Below, piece by piece: positions 1 to 8,794 of a stretch of DNA of 64,000 nt. Source of the stretch: Bog-473 sp963843365 (GTDB taxonomy: Bacteria; Actinomycetota; Acidimicrobiia; Acidimicrobiales; RAAP-2); contig CAWJKG010000002.1 of the NCBI GenBank assembly GCA_963843365.1, positions 1,116,001 to 1,180,000 on the forward strand, in the 5' to 3' direction. Each line of letters opens with the position of its first letter. Within the stretch, counting starts at the first letter, position 1. The notes under the pieces are model-generated. The model did no database searches, was not told where the DNA came from, and saw nothing but the letters and a program-made list of their open reading frames with translations. The position numbers and the translations under genes are program-made.

Positions 1-124
1 CTTTGGTGAACGATCCTCGCTGTGCGGTGCGCTTACCGACTGTCTTGGCCCGCCACTCATCGACGAGTGCTTCAACTTCGTCGGATCGGGTCGTCTCGAT
101 CTCGATGATCTGAATGAACGCCAT
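1..124 (-). CDS. ABM-like small protein, 3' end beyond window
   Basis: The first 41 residues are visible, beginning MAFIQIIEIETTRSDEVEAL; the rest lies outside the window. The pattern of a short beta strand followed by a helix with the sequence DEWRAKT and then GKRTA resembles the dimeric alpha/beta-barrel (antibiotic biosynthesis monooxygenase-like) proteins common in actinobacteria. No catalytic role can be assigned. The ATG is supported by an AAAGGAAC ribosome site just upstream and by a candidate promoter at 171-199. Family placement is from memory of similar proteins and is moderate at best. Confidence 0.6.
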   Translation of the reverse strand, partial: MAFIQIIEIETTRSDEVEALVDEWRAKTVGKRTAQRGSFTK

Positions 125-170
125 AGAAGTTCCTTTGTTGGGAGCCCGCTACTGCGTGACCTTCTCTTGC

Positions 171-199
171 AAGGTAACCCTGCGGAGTAGAGATTGCAA
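171..199 (-). promoter_or_regulatory. Candidate sigma70 promoter for the ABM-like gene
   Basis: On the minus strand TTGCAA (199-194) is followed after exactly 17 bases by TACCTT (176-171). It lies about 50 bases upstream of the ATG at 124 and points into that gene. The -10 element is not ideal. Confidence 0.4.
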
Positions 200-424
200 T
201 GGATATTTCGCTCGGCCGGCGGGATGCTCGGGGCGGAGGGCTCCCGTCTTCCGTCGCACGCACGACACGCCATGGACGCACGGCGGCAACGAACAGGGGT
301 TCCCCGTCGCGCCCGATCAACCTTGGCTCGAGAACCTGAAGGGGCTCCAACGCACCACGACGGGCTTGACCCGAACCCGCTTCATCAGAGATGCACGTGT
401 GCGCCGAGGAATTTCGGCTCTTCG
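200..424. other. Intergenic, no gene seen
   Basis: This is the rest of the gap between the NADH dehydrogenase stop and the ABM-like gene (125-424). Reading frames here overlap on both strands, have arginine/proline-rich compositions and match no family I know. Nothing beyond the promoter at 171-199 is supported. Confidence 0.4.
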
Positions 425-1834
425 TCAGCGGTTGTCGTCGGAACCGCGCGTGGGTGGGACAATCTGCTCCGAGGCGAGTAGTTGGCTGGAGACGGGAAGC
501 GGTTTGGGCTGCACGATCGCCCGAACGTCAGCCGGAAGGCTCAGGTCGCCACCCGTGTGCATCACACTGAACTCTCGTTCTGCCCGGCCCCGACCGATGA
601 ACGAGCGGGTCCAGGTGAGCAAGGTGGTCACCCGGTTCCCGAACCCGGTGAGGAAGGTCAGATGCACGAACCCCCAGACCACCCAGCCAGGAAACCCACT
701 CAAGCGGAGGCCGCGGAAGTCCACTACCGACCGAAAGCGCCCGATGGTCGCCGCACTGCCGAGATCTCGGTACTTGAAGGGTCTGCTGGCCTTGCCTTGG
801 AGCCGCCTCACGATGGTGTTGGCCGCATATAGGCCGCCCTGTATCGCGACCTCGGCCACGCCCGGAAGGTTGCGCAGGGACATCATGTCGCCCACCACGA
901 ACACCTCCGGATGTCCCCGCAGCGTCAGATCGTCCAAGACCGCGATCCGTCCGGACTGATCTAGTTCTGCGCCGGTCGCCTCTGCCAACGCCGCGGCTAG
1001 GGGCGATGCTTCCACTCCGGCCGCCCAAACGGTCGTGTACGCCTCGAGCCTGCTGGTGATGCCACCGGGCTCTTCGATATCGACCCCGCCGGCATCGACC
1101 CCGACCACCCGGGCCCCCATGCGGAGTTCCACGCCAAGACGCTCGAGCTCCTTGACCGCTTTGCGAGCAAGGTCCTTTCCGAAGGTAGCCAAGGGCCGCT
1201 CGCCACCGTCGAGCAACACGACCCGCGCTGACGCCGGATCAAAAGTGCGGAACTCGCCGCGAAGGCTGCGCACGGCCAGCTCACGCACCTGACCTGCCAG
1301 TTCCACGCCGGTCGGACCGGCTCCCACGATGGCGATGGTCAGCCAACGCCGCTGCTCGGCCGGGTCGGCCGTCAACTCTGCCTTCTCGAATGCTCCGAAG
1401 ATGCGACGACGCAACTCGAGAGCGTCGTCGATGGTCTTCATGCCGGGGGCGCACAGCGCGTACTCGTTGTGCCCGAAATAGGACTGATTGACGCCAGCCG
1501 CCACGATCAGGGTGTCGTAGGGGATTTCGCGGGCCTCTGTTCCCAGGACACTCGCATGCACAACCTGCCGATCGAGGTCGAAGCCGGTTACCTCCGCCAG
1601 CTCGACCCGAACGTTCTTGTGCTTGCGGACCACGTGACGTATCGCAGGCGAGATCTGCCCAGGCGGAATCATTCCGGTCGCCACCTGGTACAGCAGAGGC
1701 TGGAACAAGTGATAGTTGCGTCGATCCACCACGGTCACCTGGACCGGCCGGCGCCCGAGCAGGCGGGTCGCCGGCAGCCCACCGAAGCCGCCGCCGACGA
1801 TGACCACTCTGTGAGGGGTGCGAGCGGGGTTCAT
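425..1834 (-). CDS. ndh: Type II NADH dehydrogenase (NDH-2)
   Basis: A 469-residue FAD flavoprotein that would pass electrons from NADH to quinone at the inner face of the membrane without pumping protons. The N-terminal FAD-binding motif VVIVGGGFGG (about residues 9-18) is followed by the YHLFQPLLYQVATG block typical of this family. A second dinucleotide fold, IVGAGPTGVELAGQ, binds NADH. The later VWAAGV and FVVGDM segments are also family hallmarks. The open frame extends far upstream, but the ATG at 1834 starts right before the FAD motif as in other NDH-2 proteins. It is the downstream member of a minus-strand series after the DUF2252 gene (145 bp gap). Other members of the pyridine nucleotide-disulphide oxidoreductase family are less likely. 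Confidence 0.9.
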   Translation of the reverse strand: MNPARTPHRVVIVGGGFGGLPATRLLGRRPVQVTVVDRRNYHLFQPLLYQVATGMIPPGQISPAIRHVVRKHKNVRVELAEVTGFDLDRQVVHASVLGTEAREIPYDTLIVAAGVNQSYFGHNEYALCAPGMKTIDDALELRRRIFGAFEKAELTADPAEQRRWLTIAIVGAGPTGVELAGQVRELAVRSLRGEFRTFDPASARVVLLDGGERPLATFGKDLARKAVKELERLGVELRMGARVVGVDAGGVDIEEPGGITSRLEAYTTVWAAGVEASPLAAALAEATGAELDQSGRIAVLDDLTLRGHPEVFVVGDMMSLRNLPGVAEVAIQGGLYAANTIVRRLQGKASRPFKYRDLGSAATIGRFRSVVDFRGLRLSGFPGWVVWGFVHLTFLTGFGNRVTTLLTWTRSFIGRGRAEREFSVMHTGGDLSLPADVRAIVQPKPLPVSSQLLASEQIVPPTRGSDDNR

Positions 1835-1979
1835 CAGATATTCGCGATCGGTCCGGGGGCTCCCGGCTTCGGCTCGATCCCCGGTTCGTCCGAGCCGGTC
1901 GGTCTTGACCCCCTCTGGTGTCGACCGGGGAGGTCCAGCAGCCATGCGGCCACGGCTGCGTCCGAGTGCGTGCTCGCGG

Positions 1980-3338
1980 TCAACGTCCCGGCTCAGCTGG
2001 AACTCGACCGGATCGGATGGCGTCCAGGAAGGACTCGTAATCCCGGTCGTTCTGGTCGGCGTATGCCAGCGCGAACGCGGCCAGGCTGTCGTCGAAAGCC
2101 GTGCTCTTTCCCAGGTAGCCGGCGAGGAGGGCGGGCTGGCCCGCTCGGGCATGAGCGCGCGCCAGCGCGGCGCCGCAGAGACGCCCATAGAGCGTCAGGC
2201 CGTCGGGGCTGGCGTCTTCGAGCGGCACCGACCCCTTCATGTCGCGCAGCTGGCGGACATAGGTGTCGAATTCGCCGGCGCGGGCCCATCCCAGGAACAC
2301 ATCGCTGGCCGCCTGCATGATGCGCTGGCCGACCACGACGCGCTTGCCCTGGTTGGCGTACCGGGAGCGGCCGACGTAGGGAGCGAGAACCGAGGGCTGG
2401 GCTTCTTTGACCTGAAGGAACAGGGGATCAAGGTCCGCCTTGCCGGACAGCAGTACGACGAAGCAGCGGGTGCCGACGCTTCCCACTCCGACCACCTTCA
2501 GGGCGGCGTCGACGAACTCGTAGCGATCCAGCAAGAGGTCGCGGTCGGGATCGAGGGTGGCCAGATAGGCCTTCACGAAGGTGCGGGCCTGTTCGAGTTG
2601 GGCGTCGGTGAGGCGAACGACCACCGGCGGATCCTCCACGATCACCCGGCGGCCGCCGCGCACCGTCGTGAGCTTGGACAGCGCTCTGAGGCTGGTGCGC
2701 TGGCGGGCCTTGGCCGCGGTCTGTTCGACACGGGAGCGGGCCGGCTTGTCGGGAGCGGCGGCGATGATCGACTCGACGTCCAGACGGGAGTGCCACACCT
2801 CGAACGCGGAAAGCTGTGCCATCTTCGCCATCTCGTTGCGGTACTCCGCCGAACAGCCCTGCACCGCCGCCCTGCCGTCGCCATCGGAGAGCCCGGCCGT
2901 CCTGGCCGCCACCACCAAGCTGGCCGCCAGCCGCTTGACGTCCCACTCCCACGGTCCGGGCTGGGTTTCGTCGAAGTCGTTCAGATCGAAGACCTGGTTG
3001 CGTTCGGGCGTGGCGAAGGTGCCGAAGTTGTGAAGATGCGCGTCGCCGCAGATCTGCAACTGGATGCCCGTGGACGGTGTCCGGCTCAGATCGGCGGCCA
3101 TGACCGCCGGGGAGCCCCGGTAGAAGGCGAACGGTGACGCCATCATCCGGCCGTTCCGGACGGGAACCAGCTCGGGCAGCCGGTTGGCGTTGGACCGGGA
3201 CAGGATCTCGAGCGGATCAGGACGGCCGGGGGGCGCCGTCCATTGGCCGTGAGTGCGGCGGGGAACCCGAGCGCGCAACGCCCGCCCGGCTTCGAGCATC
3301 TCCGCTCGAGTCCTCGGCGCGCCGTTGGGAGGGCTCAT
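1980..3338 (-). CDS. DUF2252 family protein
   Basis: A 452-residue soluble protein with the DUF2252 signature: CGDAHLHNFGTF followed by DLNDFDE and WEWDVKRLAAS. The GDAHxxN and DFDE elements resemble the catalytic loop and metal-binding motif of aminoglycoside-phosphotransferase/kinase-like folds, so a phosphotransfer role is often suspected, but no substrate is known. The start chosen is the ATG at 3338 (MSPPNGAP), 10 bases after the TetR stop. An in-frame upstream extension would run through the TetR gene and is not coding. It probably shares a transcript with the TetR and HdeD genes upstream. Confidence 0.85.
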   Translation of the reverse strand: MSPPNGAPRTRAEMLEAGRALRARVPRRTHGQWTAPPGRPDPLEILSRSNANRLPELVPVRNGRMMASPFAFYRGSPAVMAADLSRTPSTGIQLQICGDAHLHNFGTFATPERNQVFDLNDFDETQPGPWEWDVKRLAASLVVAARTAGLSDGDGRAAVQGCSAEYRNEMAKMAQLSAFEVWHSRLDVESIIAAAPDKPARSRVEQTAAKARQRTSLRALSKLTTVRGGRRVIVEDPPVVVRLTDAQLEQARTFVKAYLATLDPDRDLLLDRYEFVDAALKVVGVGSVGTRCFVVLLSGKADLDPLFLQVKEAQPSVLAPYVGRSRYANQGKRVVVGQRIMQAASDVFLGWARAGEFDTYVRQLRDMKGSVPLEDASPDGLTLYGRLCGAALARAHARAGQPALLAGYLGKSTAFDDSLAAFALAYADQNDRDYESFLDAIRSGRVPAEPGR

Positions 3339-3348
3339 GGGGCGTGCA

Positions 3349-4004
3349 TCACCAAGGCTCGGTGGCAGGCAGCGGCAGCCGGGCCAGGCGTCTGGCCTTG
3401 GCGGCTGGGAGGCCGAGCAGGCGGAGGCAGGCCTCGGCGAGCTCGTCGACCGAGCTCTCCTCGACCCGTTCGGGATGCCGCTGGTGTAGGCGCAGCAACC
3501 CGATGAGGCCGCCCGCCACGGCGCTGAGAGCGACCTCGGGGTCAGCCACGCTGAACTGACCCGCGGCTTGCCCGGCCTCGATGTCCCGCAGGGCGCGGGG
3601 GGCCAGGCCGCCCGGTAGCGTCGAGGAGGTCGAGGCCGGCGCCGGTGATGAACCGGGCCACTTCGGGATGGGTCCAGCTGAGGCGGGCGGACAGCCGCAG
3701 CGATATGGAGAACACCTCCGCCGGGTCGGTGATGCCGGCGGAGGCCCCGTCGATCATGCGACCCCAGCGCTCGAGGACCTCGCTCGACGCGGTCTCGAAC
3801 AGCTGGTCCTTGCTCTCGAAGTGGTTGTAGAACGACCCGAAGCCGATGTCGGCTTCCTCGGTGATCTCCTGGATGCTGGCCCGTTCCCCGCGCCCTTCGG
3901 CGATCAATCGGACCGCGGCGTCGATCAGTGCCTGCCGGGTCCGGGCCTTGCGCCGGTCGAGCCGGGTCGGGCCCCCCGTTTGTGCTCGCGGATGCCGAGC
4001 TCAC
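3349..4004 (-). CDS. TetR-family regulator, frame broken twice
   Basis: Reading across two breaks gives a TetR repressor of about 217 residues. After a short polar N-terminus comes RRKARTRQALIDAAVRLIAE, then the helix-turn-helix ITEEADIGFGSFYNHFESKD and a ligand-binding C-terminal half ending in LPLPATEPW. The GTG at 4004 has an AAGGAG site 6 bases upstream but lies in a different frame from the helix-turn-helix. The change falls at the G6 run near 3971-3976. The second change is at the C/G run near 3600-3606, after GLDLLDATG. Both look like one extra base, so sequence error is more likely than decay. Its neighbours and the repeats in the HdeD promoter suggest it controls this cluster (inference). 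Confidence 0.75.
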
Positions 4005-4115
4005 ATCAGTCTCCTTCTTTCGACGTCGTAGACGGGTTTCACCCCGGCGGTTCCGCTCGGCCGAAGCTCGAGCGGATCCGCCGGGGTGGGAACCCTGATC
4101 AGTACTGAGGGATTA

Positions 4116-4701
4116 CTACATGACTGACGCTAGCTGGTCGCGCTGCCGCGGCTGCTCGTCGACCAGCGAGCCCACTGTGCGGTGGGCCCGGCGCAGGTCG
4201 ATGCCCTGCACGAGCGCCCAGAACCCGTAGACCAGGTTGAACAGGCCGAACAGCAAGGCCAGAGTCACCGCGCCGACGCCGGGACGGGCGAAGAGGACGA
4301 TCCCGAAGGCGATCGAGATCAGCCCGCTCACGAAGAAGAGGGCGCGGGTTCCAGCTGTTTCGCCGACCTCGAAGCCGGCGTAGATCTCGACCAGGCCCGG
4401 CCACCATCGCCCAGGCCCCGACGAGCAACACCAGCACCAGCGCGGTTGGCCCCGGCCAGGCCAGGGCGATCACCCCGGCGCCGACGTCGACCAGACCGAG
4501 CAGCAGATGACCCATCACGGGACCGGCCCTTTCGCTGCTGAAGGCCTTCACGGCCTCCATGCCGGCGGCGATGAACGCGTAGATGGCGAACAGAATGACC
4601 AGCGCCAAGACGGTGATCCCGGGCCACGCCAGCGCCACGATGCCGACGGCGACAGCCAGAATGCCCCGGGCTATGAGGGATGTGCTCAATGACTTCAACA
4701 T
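4116..4701 (-). CDS. HdeD-like acid-resistance membrane protein, frame broken
   Basis: A roughly 194-residue protein with six hydrophobic segments, containing the repeated pattern GI.AL.WPG that marks the HdeD/DUF308 family (for example VGIVALAWPG, GVIALAWPG, GIVLFARPG). HdeD in enteric bacteria is linked to acid resistance, but the role of actinobacterial members is unclear. The ATG at 4701 is preceded by AAAGGAGCT. The frame changes once near 4396-4402 (GGCCGGGCCTGG), where one extra base separates the first four segments from the last two. It is the first gene after a strong promoter at 4774-4802 and probably leads the minus-strand cluster with the TetR gene. Confidence 0.8.
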
Positions 4702-4773
4702 GACAGCTCCTTTCGGTGGTTGTGGTAGCTGTGGCGACCAGATACTTGTTACTGTCACCACAGAACTGATGAT

Positions 4774-4802
4774 AGATTACAGAACCGATGAGACAGTGTC
4801 AA
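4774..4802 (-). promoter_or_regulatory. Strong sigma70 promoter with overlapping operator-like repeats
   Basis: On the minus strand a perfect TTGACA (4802-4797) is separated by 17 bases from TAATCT (4779-4774), directed at the HdeD-like gene. Two direct copies of ACAGAAYYGATGA lie at 4760-4772 and 4779-4791, 19 bases apart and overlapping the -10 and spacer. An inverted pair ACTGTC/GACAGT lies at 4751-4756 and 4792-4797. These are natural binding sites for the adjacent TetR regulator (inference). Confidence 0.7.
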
Positions 4803-4839
4803 GTGGTCGCCTGCCGACGCGCCGAGAGGGAGAGGTGAG

Positions 4840-5740
4840 ATGACGGATTCAGCGAGCACCGGGCCGGTGCACCCGGTCCTCTTCGTCAACCCGAGGTCAG
4901 GCGGCGGGAAGGCGCAGCGCTACGACCTCGTCGCTCGGTGCCGCGCCCGCGGGATCGAGCCAGTCGTGATGAAGGAGGGCGACGACCTGGCGTCGCTGGC
5001 CGCCGCCGCCGTGTCGTCGGGCGCCGACGTCATCGGCATGGCCGGCGGCGACGGTTCCCAAGCGATCGTGGCCGCCGTCGCCTCCAGGCACGACATCCCC
5101 TACGTCTGCATACCGGCCGGCACACGCAATCACTTCGCCCTGGACATCGGCGTGGACCGAGACGATGTGATCGGTGCCCTCGACGCCTTCCACCACGGTT
5201 CCGAGCGCCGCATCGACTTGGCCCAGGTCAACGGTCGGGTCTTCGTGAACAACGCGTCGATCGGCTTCTACGGCAAGGTCGTCCAATCGCCGGAGTACCG
5301 CGACGCCAAGCTGCGCACGGTCATCGAAATGCTGCCCGACCTGCTCGGCCCCGGGTGCGGCGCCCTTCGACCTGCGCTTCAGCGACCCAGGCGGAGCGGA
5401 ATACGAGAGCGCTCAGCTCGTGCTGGTGTCCAACAACCGCTACCAGCTCGACCCGCTCGGGGCTCAGGGCACCCGGGGGACGATGGACGGAGGGACGCTC
5501 GGCGTGGTGGTGGTGCCCGACGGACCGCCGTTGCGCCGCTGGCGGGAATGGACCACGTTTCGCTTCGAGATCGACTCCGGGGCCACGATCGACGTCGGAC
5601 TGGACGGCGAGGCCATCAGGCTCGAGCCACCGCTCCGATTCGAGTCGCTCCCGGCGGCCCTGCGCATCCGGACTCCGGCCGGCCGGCGCCATCCCGGGCC
5701 GCCGCCGCTCAGGCGAACGGATTCTTCGCCGTCACAGTGA
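4840..5740 (+). CDS. Diacylglycerol kinase / lipid kinase family, frame broken
   Basis: A roughly 300-residue ATP-dependent lipid kinase of the DAGK catalytic family. The N-terminus has the family pattern LFVNPRSGGGK, then the nucleotide-binding MAGGDGSQ and PAGTRNHFALD blocks, and then VFVNNASIGFY. The C-terminal beta-sandwich half (LVSNNRYQLDP, LGVVVVP) is in another frame. The change lies near 5347-5352 at CCCCGGGTG, consistent with one extra base. The ATG follows a GGGAGAGG ribosome site. It is transcribed divergently from the HdeD-like gene. The lipid substrate cannot be told from sequence. Confidence 0.82.
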
Positions 5741-6183
5741 CCCCAAGTCCGGCGGTCGGCAGCGTGGCGGAGAAGCAACGGCCTCGGGTTCTCATCTCAT
5801 CGCCCTGCTCTCTGGGGCTTCTGCGTTCTGAGGCGCCTTCGTAACGGCTGGCCCTCCTGCTCGAAAATGGCCCCAACTGCGGGATCTGCGGGCATGAAAG
5901 AAGGACGAGAGCGGGACCCGCCCGACTCCGACGTTCGTCTCAGGAACTGAGGCGAGCGAGAGGTGGGGCGACCACCCCCCTCTCGCCCTTCACTCCACCC
6001 CCGCCATTCCGAAGCGCGTTCTCCGCTGGACGCTCGCTGTTCGACTGACGGGGTTTCGTCAGCACTCCCAGGGGCGGATCACGGGATCCTCCGACGTCAC
6101 GCTGTGGACTGCTTCCGAGCTCTTCTGGTCCATCCCGCAGCGTTCCCAGCCCCCGAGCGGCGGCGGCCCGGCATCCCACGCGT
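5741..6183. other. Intergenic region with a strong hairpin
   Basis: No gene is seen between the lipid kinase and the PAS-LuxR regulator, which converge. The only clear structure is a G/C-rich hairpin at about 5956-5986, with GCGAGAGG pairing with CCTCTCGC across a GGTGG/CCACC inner stem. It lacks a T-tract, but its position between convergent genes fits a bidirectional terminator. Confidence 0.4.
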
Positions 6184-7280
6184 TCAGGCCGGTGGGTTGC
6201 CCAGCAACTTCACCACCAACTCGGCCTGGTTGTGTACGCCGAACTTCTTGAAGATAACGGCCAGGTGGTTCCGGACGGTGCTCGGGCTGATATAGAGCTC
6301 GCTGGCGATGGTCGACACCCGCTGACCCTCGGCGATCCGGGTGAGGATCTCCCATTGCCTGGTGGTGAGATCGGTCAACTCCTGCCCCGTCGCCACGCGC
6401 GGCAGACCCGACAAAGAGTCCATGACTCCGGCCGCCCTCACCTCGGCCGCGATCCTCCGCAGACGCATCTCGAGATCGTTGACCCTGTCGCCCGAGGGAG
6501 GGATGAAGTTCTCCAGCCGGCCCACGAGGGCGAAGTCGATGAGGTCGTGCTCCTGGGTATGCGTTGGGGCGAGCATGACGCACACCGCCGTCGGCGCACC
6601 GTTGGCCGTCGCCATGCCGATGTTTGGAAGGATCCCGGGGGCGACGGGGTTCACCGTTGCCTCGCTGAGCTCTGTCCGCTGCGCCGGATCCACCCAGTCC
6701 AGCAGTCGCGTGCCGACGCATTCGGAAGGAAGCTTGCCCAGCAGTTCGTAGACCTCTGCGCTGATCGCCGTATGCGCCAGTGGCGATCGGCGATGCCCAG
6801 GCAGATCGGGATCACGTCCATCCACGCCCGGGTCGGGTGACGCCCGAGCTGCCCGAGCTGGGCCTCAGGGAGGAAGATCGTCACTTCCATGCGCTCGTCG
6901 CTGATCTCCACCGTGCGCATGGTCACCCAGAACAGGGTGCGCCCGCCCGAAGGCGTGTTCACCGCCCTCCGAGCCCTGAAGCCCTGAAACCTCCCAGTCT
7001 CGAGGTCTTCGAGGTCGCGCAACAGATCTTCCGTCGGCGTCACGAATTCGGCGACGTGATGTCCGACGACCTCTTCGAGAGGCATGCCTACGAGATCCGC
7101 CGCCGCTTGGTTCGCCAAACGGATGACGCCGCCGTCGAGGACAGCGATGCCGAACTCGACGCGGTCAATAGCCTGTGCCAGGTCCGCCCAGTCCTGCAGT
7201 ACGCCACGGCCATGTGCACGAATCGGGTGGTCGCCACCGGCGACGTACCCGGCCTCTGTAGGCGATTGCTTCGTGGACAT
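6184..7280 (-). CDS. PAS-PAS-LuxR transcription regulator, frame broken
   Basis: A protein of about 365 residues. A first PAS domain (about residues 35-140; AIDRVEFGIAVLDGG, LVGMPLEEVVGH) is followed by a second PAS-like domain (PSECVGTRLLDWVDP). The C-terminal LuxR helix-turn-helix carries LTTRQWEILTRIAEGQRVST and SPSTVRNHLAVIFKKFGVHN. The second PAS domain is split by a one-base loss near 6785-6795. The second half closely resembles the regulator at 8791-9444, so the two are paralogs. The ATG at 7280 lies 3 bases after the stop of the GGDEF-EAL gene, so the two are probably co-transcribed. PAS domains sense ligands, redox state or partner proteins; the signal is unknown. Confidence 0.8.
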
Positions 7281-7283
7281 AGA

Positions 7284-8678
7284 TCAGGGCTCGGGCACAA
7301 TCAAACCATGCGCCTCGCCTTCCTGCAACGGACGAAAGATCTGGGTCGTGCTGCCGTGCCTCAGACTGTCCCCGGGCGTCAGGACCTCCGGAGCAGTTGG
7401 GTAGCCGAACAGGTGCCCCTGACCGAAGGAGCAGAGGGCCGCTCGCAATCCCTCATATTGAGCGTCGTCCTCGATGCCTTCGGCGACCGTACAGTGCCCG
7501 AGGTCATGGGCCATGCGAATGATGGTGTCGATGAGGCGTGCCGCCCTCTCGTCCGTCGTCACCTCCGCCACGAACGACTGGTCGATCTTGATGAAGTCGA
7601 TCGGCAACGAACGCAGGTAGCTGAGACACGACTGCCCCGTACCGAAATCGTCGAGCCCGACGTGGCAGCCGAAGTTCCGCAGGTCGCGTATCGTCTCTCG
7701 TGCATTGGGATCGTTGACCGCGAGGCTTTCCGTGATCTCCAAGGCGAGCCTCGATGGCGCCACGTCGTATCGGGCCAACGAGCTCGCGACGATGTCAACG
7801 AGTCGGGGGTCCGCGAACTGCCGAGCGGATAGATTGACCGCCATGATCGGTGGCGTCGCGGCCGTCGCGTCGAACCGCGACAGCTGCCCGATCGCCTGGT
7901 CGAGAGCCCAGCGGCCAATCTGTTCGATGAAACCGAGGCTCTCCGCGACCGCCACGAACTCCTCGGTAGCCACCTCGGTTCCGTCAGGAGTCCGCCACCG
8001 AAGAAGCGCCTCGTACCCGACGATCGTGCGCTGCGAGAGTGCGACGATCGGTTGGTAGACGAGACGGAGCCTTTCCGTGTCGATCGTGTGGCCGATCTCG
8101 CGGCGAATCACGGCTCTCGCGTCCGACGAACCGGACGCCGGGGCACACACGACCGCCCTCACGGCCGACGCAGCCTTGGCATCACGAAGGGCCTTCGTCG
8201 CGTGCCGCAGCACAGACGATGCCGCGTTCGGACCGCCGACCAGGAGGCTGATCCCGACACGCCCCGTCATCGCCACGTCGTATGAGTGGACGCGAATCGG
8301 CGAGGCAACGAGTGCCAAGAGTTCTTGTCCCAACCCGACCGCGCTGCTCCCCGAGCAGACCTCGGCCAGGACGCCGAAGCGGTCGCCGCCGAGCGTACCG
8401 ACGACGGTTCCGGGACCGGTCCGGACCAGGAGTCGGTGCGCGATGACCTGCAGCACGCTGTCGCCCACGTCCGTGCCGAACGCATCGTTCACCGACTGGA
8501 AGTCGTTGATGTCGAGAAGGAGCAATGCCTGTTCGGGCGTCGCTGTCGCCACGTGCGCGGCCATCTCCAATCTCGTCAGGAAGTCGGCCCGGTGGAGCAC
8601 GGCGAGTGAATCGCGAGTGCTCGTGCACCAGTCCCTGTTCGCCACTTCTGCGTGCAACATTTCGGGTGCCTGCGTCAT
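7284..8678 (-). CDS. GGDEF-EAL protein, probable c-di-GMP phosphodiesterase
   Basis: A 464-residue soluble protein with a GGDEF domain (about 25-175) and an EAL domain (about 195-440). The GGDEF signature is degenerate: TLGGDRFGV at 95-103, with Arg in place of the catalytic-motif Glu, so cyclase activity is unlikely. The EAL domain keeps YEALLRW (222-228), NLSARQ, LEITES, LDDFGTG, IKIDQSF, AEGIED and a terminal GQGHLFG, which include the metal and catalytic residues, so c-di-GMP hydrolysis is predicted. The ATG at 8678 is preferred over a GTG at 8690 because GAGGTGG lies 8 bases upstream. It sits between two PAS-LuxR genes on the same strand, which suggests that c-di-GMP turnover and transcription are tied together here. 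Confidence 0.88.
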   Translation of the reverse strand: MTQAPEMLHAEVANRDWCTSTRDSLAVLHRADFLTRLEMAAHVATATPEQALLLLDINDFQSVNDAFGTDVGDSVLQVIAHRLLVRTGPGTVVGTLGGDRFGVLAEVCSGSSAVGLGQELLALVASPIRVHSYDVAMTGRVGISLLVGGPNAASSVLRHATKALRDAKAASAVRAVVCAPASGSSDARAVIRREIGHTIDTERLRLVYQPIVALSQRTIVGYEALLRWRTPDGTEVATEEFVAVAESLGFIEQIGRWALDQAIGQLSRFDATAATPPIMAVNLSARQFADPRLVDIVASSLARYDVAPSRLALEITESLAVNDPNARETIRDLRNFGCHVGLDDFGTGQSCLSYLRSLPIDFIKIDQSFVAEVTTDERAARLIDTIIRMAHDLGHCTVAEGIEDDAQYEGLRAALCSFGQGHLFGYPTAPEVLTPGDSLRHGSTTQIFRPLQEGEAHGLIVPEP

Positions 8679-8764
8679 CGCCTTACCCACCTCATGTCAT
8701 CGGGCTTCCCTGGTGTGGCCCGCACCCTGAGTATCGGCATCCCCTGGAATCAATCGATGGGCAA

Positions 8765-8794
8765 TGTGTCACTCGACACTAGGCACTGTGTCAC
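8765..8794. promoter_or_regulatory. Direct repeat TGTGTCAC with 22-bp period
   Basis: Two identical octamers TGTGTCAC occur at 8765-8772 and 8787-8794, exactly two DNA turns apart, just upstream of the GGDEF-EAL gene. The second copy covers the stop codon of the PAS-LuxR gene. They could be a binding site for one of the flanking LuxR regulators (inference). Confidence 0.3.

Noticed and set aside
114..959. 281-codon plus-strand frame near the window start
   Set aside because: It runs over the NDH-2 3' end, and the sequence is noise-like with many Arg and Pro.
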